From contig NZ_CP049838.1 in assembly GCF_013085465.1 (NCBI RefSeq), positions 5,766,001 to 5,830,000 of the forward strand: a stretch of DNA of 64,000 bases, given 5' to 3'. Source of the stretch: Streptomyces asoensis. GTDB lineage: Bacteria; Actinomycetota; Actinomycetes; Streptomycetales; Streptomycetaceae. The position numbers and the translations under genes were made by a program. Each line of letters opens with the position of its first letter. The stretch's first letter is position 1. A model generated the notes under the pieces. The model made no database searches. It saw nothing but the letters and a program-made list of their open reading frames with translations, and was not told where the DNA came from. This document shows positions 60,758-64,000 of this stretch, in pieces.

Positions 60758-60785
60758 GGCGCGCCCCGTGCGGGTGCCGGGCCGG

Positions 60786-61676
60786 TCACGAAGTGAGCGT
60801 GTCGACCCGCCCGCTCACTTGCACCCGTTCCGTCTCTCCCGTCCCGCGCAGCTCGAACCGCTCGCCGTCCGCCGCGAAGGCCACCGTTCCCGGCAGCAGG
60901 ACCGGCGCCCGGAACTCCGCGCGCACCCGAACGGCCTGGGGGGTGCCGTGCGCCGCGAGGCAGCGGGCCACGGTCCACATGCCGTGCGCGATGGCCCGGG
61001 GGAAGCCGAAGAGGCGGGCGGTGAGCGGGTGGAGGTGGATGGGGTTGCGGTCGCCCGACGCGGCACCGTAGCGCCGTCCGACATCGGCGGCGAGCCGCCA
61101 CTCGTCGAGCACGGGGAGCGGGCCGGGCCCCGGTTCGAGCACGGGAAGCGGGCCGGGCTCCGGTTCGTGCGGAGCGGGGGTGGTCTCGGTGCGGTGTCGG
61201 GCCAGATACGTGCTCGTCGACTCCCACACGAGCGCGCCGCCGCCCCGCAGCTCCGTGACGACGACCGCCTCGGTCCCGCGCCGGTGCGGGGCCAACCGCT
61301 CGACGTGCACGGTGAGTTCGTAGCTGCCGGTGGCCGCGAGGGTGGTGTGGCGGGTGATCTCGATAGACGTGTGGACGAGGCCGAGCAGCGGCAGCGGGAA
61401 GTCACGGCCGCTCATGACCCGCATGGCCAGCGGGAAGCCCAGGACGTGGGGATAGGTGAGCGGCAGGGAGTCCTCGCCGGTCGGGAAGCCGCACACCCGC
61501 TCGTAGGCGGCCAGCCGGGCCAGGTCCACCCGCAGCTCGGGCAGGACGAGCCGGTCGCCGGTGCCGGAGTACGCGACGCCCGGCCGGGGCCGCTTGAACG
61601 GCGAGCGCAGCGCGCCGAGGGCGAGCAGCGGACCGAGCGACGGAGGCCCGGCCAGGAAGGTCACCACGCCGGTCAC
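60786..61676 (-). CDS. MaoC-family (R)-hydroxyacyl dehydratase (HtdX-like)
   Basis: 296 residues from GTG 61674-61676, which shares a base with the stop of the reductase gene (TAGTG). Two hot-dog halves: the N-terminal one carries TGDRLVLPELRVDLARLAAY, YPHVLGFPLAMRVM; the C-terminal one has the catalytic hydratase motif YGAASGDRNPIHLHPLTARL followed by FGFPRAIAHGMWT with Asp and His in place. It hydrates or dehydrates (R)-3-hydroxyacyl thioesters. In mycobacteria the equivalent (HtdX, Rv0241c) lies beside fabG4. Confidence 0.88.
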   Translation of the reverse strand: MTGVVTFLAGPPSLGPLLALGALRSPFKRPRPGVAYSGTGDRLVLPELRVDLARLAAYERVCGFPTGEDSLPLTYPHVLGFPLAMRVMSGRDFPLPLLGLVHTSIEITRHTTLAATGSYELTVHVERLAPHRRGTEAVVVTELRGGGALVWESTSTYLARHRTETTPAPHEPEPGPLPVLEPGPGPLPVLDEWRLAADVGRRYGAASGDRNPIHLHPLTARLFGFPRAIAHGMWTVARCLAAHGTPQAVRVRAEFRAPVLLPGTVAFAADGERFELRGTGETERVQVSGRVDTLTS

Positions 61677-63019
61677 TACGCCCCCAGCAGACTCTGGCCG
61701 CACACGCGCACGACCTGCCCGTTGACCGCGCCGGACGCCGGGTGGGCGAGCCAGGCGGTCGTCTCGGCCACGTCGACGGGCAGGCCCCCCTGCGCGAGGG
61801 AGTTCATCCGGCGGCCCGCCTCGCGGATGAACAACGGCACCGCGGCCGTCATCTTCGTCTCGATGAAGCCCGGCGCCACCGCGTTCACCGTGACCCCGTG
61901 CTCGGCGAGCGCGCGTGGCGCGAGGGACCGGACCAGACCGGCGACGCCCGCCTTGCTCGCGCCGTAGTTCGTCTGGCCCGCGTTGCCCGCGAGCCCGGCG
62001 ATGGAGGCGGTGGCCACGATCCGCCCGCCCGTCCGCAGGGCGCCCTTGGCGAGCAGCGCGTCCGTGGTGCGCAGCACGCTCGCCAGATTGACGTCGAGCA
62101 CCGAACTCCAGCGCTCGGCAGGCATGTTGACCAGCCGCCGGTCCCGTGTGATCCCCGCGTTGTGGATCAGCACGTCCAGCCCGTCGGGCAGCTCGGCGGC
62201 GATCCGCCCGCCCGCGTCGGCGGCCGTGATGTCGAGCGTGAGGGCGCTGCCGCCCAGCCGCGCGGCGACCCGGCGGGCGTCCTCCTCGGCCTGCGGCACG
62301 TCCAGGACGACGACATGGGCGCCGTCCCGGGCCAGTGTCTCCGCGACGGCCTCGCCGATGCCGCGGGCGGCGCCGGTGACGAGCGCGGTACGGCCGGCGA
62401 GGGGGAGATCCCAGTCCAGGGTGCCGTCGGGCCCCTCGGCCCCCACCCCGATCACCTGGCCGCTGACGTACGCCGACTTGGGGGAGAGCAGGAAGCGCAG
62501 GGTGGATTCGGCGGCGGACGCGTCGGTCAGCCGGACGAGGTTCACCGTCCTGCCCCGCCCGATCTCCTTGCCCAGGGACCGTACGAAGCCCTCCAGGGCC
62601 TGCTGTACGGCCGCCTGGTGGTGGTCCCGGGGGTCGAGGGGCGCGCCCAGCACGACGACCCGCCCGCTCGCCGCGACCGACCGTACGACCGGGTGCAGGG
62701 CCGCGTGCACCTCGGCGAGCGCGTCGACGTCCCGGACGCCGGTCGCGTCCAGGACGACGGCGGCGGGGGCGGTGGATCCGCTGGTGGAGCCCGTGGATCC
62801 GGTGGCCGGTTCGGTGGTCGTGGGCAGCCCGGTGCGGGCCAGGACCGGCGCGAGGTCGAGCCCGGACGGCCCGCCGGCCGTGAGGTGCAGCAAGTGGCCG
62901 TCCAGAGAGGGACGTTCGGCCGTCCAGCGGCTGAGCGCGGCCGGTTGCGGGAGCCCGAGCCTCGACGTGAGGAACCGGCCGGGGGCCGTGGCGGTGAAGC
63001 TCAGATAGCGGTCGGCCAT
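61676..63019 (-). CDS. high-molecular-weight FabG-type 3-oxoacyl-ACP reductase (FabG4-like)
   Basis: 447 residues, twice the size of ordinary FabG. Residues 1-200 are a flavodoxin-like domain (HLLHLTAGGPSGLDLAPVLA, AAVVLDATGVRDVDALAEV) without a visible cofactor site. The C-terminal SDR domain has ALVTGAARGIGEAVAETLAR, HNAGITRDR, the serine in IVATASIAGLAGNAGQTNYG and Tyr/Lys in YGASKAG. It reduces 3-oxoacyl thioesters with NAD(P)H. ATG 63017-63019 is close to a GGGAGAT site. It is coupled to the MaoC gene and divergent from the thiolase. Confidence 0.9.
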   Translation of the reverse strand: MADRYLSFTATAPGRFLTSRLGLPQPAALSRWTAERPSLDGHLLHLTAGGPSGLDLAPVLARTGLPTTTEPATGSTGSTSGSTAPAAVVLDATGVRDVDALAEVHAALHPVVRSVAASGRVVVLGAPLDPRDHHQAAVQQALEGFVRSLGKEIGRGRTVNLVRLTDASAAESTLRFLLSPKSAYVSGQVIGVGAEGPDGTLDWDLPLAGRTALVTGAARGIGEAVAETLARDGAHVVVLDVPQAEEDARRVAARLGGSALTLDITAADAGGRIAAELPDGLDVLIHNAGITRDRRLVNMPAERWSSVLDVNLASVLRTTDALLAKGALRTGGRIVATASIAGLAGNAGQTNYGASKAGVAGLVRSLAPRALAEHGVTVNAVAPGFIETKMTAAVPLFIREAGRRMNSLAQGGLPVDVAETTAWLAHPASGAVNGQVVRVCGQSLLGA

Positions 63020-63060
63020 GATGATCTCCCACGGGCTCGGCGCACACCTCGTACCGGGTG

Positions 63061-63076
63061 CTTACTCTGAAGTAAG
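63061..63076. promoter_or_regulatory. palindrome CTTACTCTGAAGTAAG in a divergent lipid promoter
   Basis: CTTACT and AGTAAG flank CTGA, a perfect 6-4-6 inverted repeat halfway between the reductase and thiolase starts. A second TTAC/GTAA pair follows at 63078-63090 (GGTTACCGTGGGTAA). This is the type of site bound by TetR regulators of fatty-acid genes in actinobacteria. Confidence 0.5.
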
Positions 63077-63120
63077 GTTACCGTGGGTAAGTCTAGGTCA
63101 CGGGTGAGGAGCAGGTCGAG

Positions 63121-64000
63121 ATGAGTACCTCGGAACCGTCACGGGCGAGCCGGCGAGTGAGCCACCTGAAGGTCGCGGAGAGCGGCGCGCCACAACCAAG
63201 GCCGGAACTGCCGCGGATCCGCCGCGTGGCGATCGTCGGCGGCACCCGCATCCCCTTCGCCCGCTCCGACGGCCCCTACGCCACCGCCTCCAACCAGGAG
63301 ATGCTGACGGCGGCCGTGAACGGTCTGGTGAACCGCTACGCGCTCGATGTGCCGGGCGTCGTGGGCGAGTTGGTCGCCGGGGCCGTGCTCAAGCACAGCC
63401 GCGACTTCAATCTCGCCCGTGAGACCGTCCTCGGCTCGAAGCTCGACGCCCGCACCCCCGCCTACGACATCCAGCAGGCCTGCGGCACCGGCCTCCAGGC
63501 CGTGATCGCCGCCGCCAACAAGATCGCCCTCGGTCAGACCGAGTCCGCGATCGCGGGCGGCGCCGACACCGCGAGCGACGCCCCGCTCGGCGTCAACGAC
63601 CGTCTGCGCCGGATCCTCCTCGAGGCCCGCCGGGCGAAGTCGACGGGTGACCGCCTCAAGGCCCTCGCGCAGATCCGCCCCTCCCACCTGATTCCCGAGA
63701 TCCCGCGCAACGCCGAACCGCGCACCGGTCTGTCCATGGGCGAGCACGCGGCGGTCACCGCCCGCGCCTGGGGCGTGGAACGCGAGGCCCAGGACGAACT
63801 GGCGGCCACCAGCCACCAGCGGCTCGCGGCCGCCTATGAACGCGGTTTCTTCGGCGACCTGGTGGTCCCCTTCCACGACCTGGCCCGCGATCAGAACCTG
63901 CGCCCGGACTCCACGGTCGAGAAACTGGCCGCGCTGAAGCCGGTGTTCGGCACCGACGGGCCCGACCCGACCATGACGGCGGGCAATTCGACGCCGCTGA
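63121..64000 (+). CDS. acetyl-CoA acetyltransferase / thiolase (FadA2-like), 3' end missing
   Basis: The first 293 residues of a thiolase that runs past the right edge. After about 35 non-conserved residues it reads RRVAIVGGTRIPFARSDGPY, then the nucleophile Cys121 in YDIQQACGTGLQAVIAAAN, ESAIAGGADTASDAPLGVN, LSMGEHAAVTARAWGVEREA and PTMTAGNSTPL. The His and second Cys motifs lie beyond the window. Thiolases condense or split acyl-CoA at the 3-oxo position. ATG 63121 follows GAGGAGCAGGTCGAG. It is divergent from the FabG4/HtdX-like operon, as fadA2 is in mycobacteria. Confidence 0.92.
   Translation, partial: MSTSEPSRASRRVSHLKVAESGAPQPRPELPRIRRVAIVGGTRIPFARSDGPYATASNQEMLTAAVNGLVNRYALDVPGVVGELVAGAVLKHSRDFNLARETVLGSKLDARTPAYDIQQACGTGLQAVIAAANKIALGQTESAIAGGADTASDAPLGVNDRLRRILLEARRAKSTGDRLKALAQIRPSHLIPEIPRNAEPRTGLSMGEHAAVTARAWGVEREAQDELAATSHQRLAAAYERGFFGDLVVPFHDLARDQNLRPDSTVEKLAALKPVFGTDGPDPTMTAGNSTPL

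Overview
The window is high-GC actinobacterial chromosome, almost certainly Streptomyces. The evidence is GC-rich third codon positions, many GTG starts, and families typical of the genus (DUF4232, DUF3558, DUF2637, DUF574/SAM methyltransferase, DUF4253, DUF2690, DUF4229). It also carries a complete late futalosine menaquinone block and class I lysyl-tRNA synthetase. I see no rRNA, tRNA, CRISPR array, transposase, integrase or attachment site. From memory, the hemL-to-mqnE half follows the order around SCO4469-SCO4494 of S. coelicolor; this was not checked.

Layout. 1-5.6 kb: lipoproteins, a membrane-anchored HTH protein, a MocR-like aminotransferase, a DUF4253 protein and several decayed or truncated genes. 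5.6-9.3 kb: convergently read argS and lysS, each followed by a strong hairpin. 9.4-12.7 kb: a DUF2637 membrane protein and two DUF3558 lipoproteins. 12.9-16.8 kb: RtcB-type RNA ligase, a tyrosine phosphatase-GNAT fusion, a small membrane protein, an SDR and a YnfA-like protein. 16.9-26.7 kb: a MarR regulator with a metal-type permease pair, an HxlR regulator opposite a quinone-oxidoreductase-like enzyme, an AraC regulator opposite a flavin monooxygenase/FMN reductase pair, an 87-bp tandem repeat, and a two-component system. 26.8-33.7 kb: a secreted protein, an orphan LuxR regulator, a Met/His-rich membrane protein with an ECF-type sigma factor, and a metabolite transporter/hydrolase/PaaX set. 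33.8-37.1 kb: a DUF574 methyltransferase, two gene remnants, an aldo/keto reductase and a conserved hypothetical gene.

37.4-45.3 kb is a haem and cytochrome c block: hemL, a histidine phosphatase, a secreted deacetylase-like protein, then TlpA-like, CcdA, ResB and CcsB (System II cytochrome c maturation). 45.3-49.0 kb, on the opposite strand, holds a translationally coupled pair: a STAND-type NTPase and a membrane-anchored protein with a periplasmic-binding-like ectodomain. I rate this pair the best candidate for an undescribed system. It is followed upstream by a yeast-type cytosine deaminase plus an IPNS-like oxygenase, then a CDP-alcohol phosphatidyltransferase, a subtilase and a PLDc_N membrane protein.

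54.0-59.0 kb encodes late menaquinone synthesis (MqnL, MqnP, MqnM, an Lrp/AsnC regulator, MqnE). After a GNAT enzyme, a DUF4229 protein and a TetR regulator, the window ends in a lipid locus: a MaoC dehydratase and a long FabG-type reductase, divergent from a thiolase that runs off the end. This matches the htdX-fabG4-fadA2 arrangement known from mycobacteria.

Many genes start 6-7 bases after a TANNNT hexamer with no ribosome site, so leaderless transcription looks common here. Limits: family calls rest on motifs and recall, not searches; starts are my choice among alternatives where stated.
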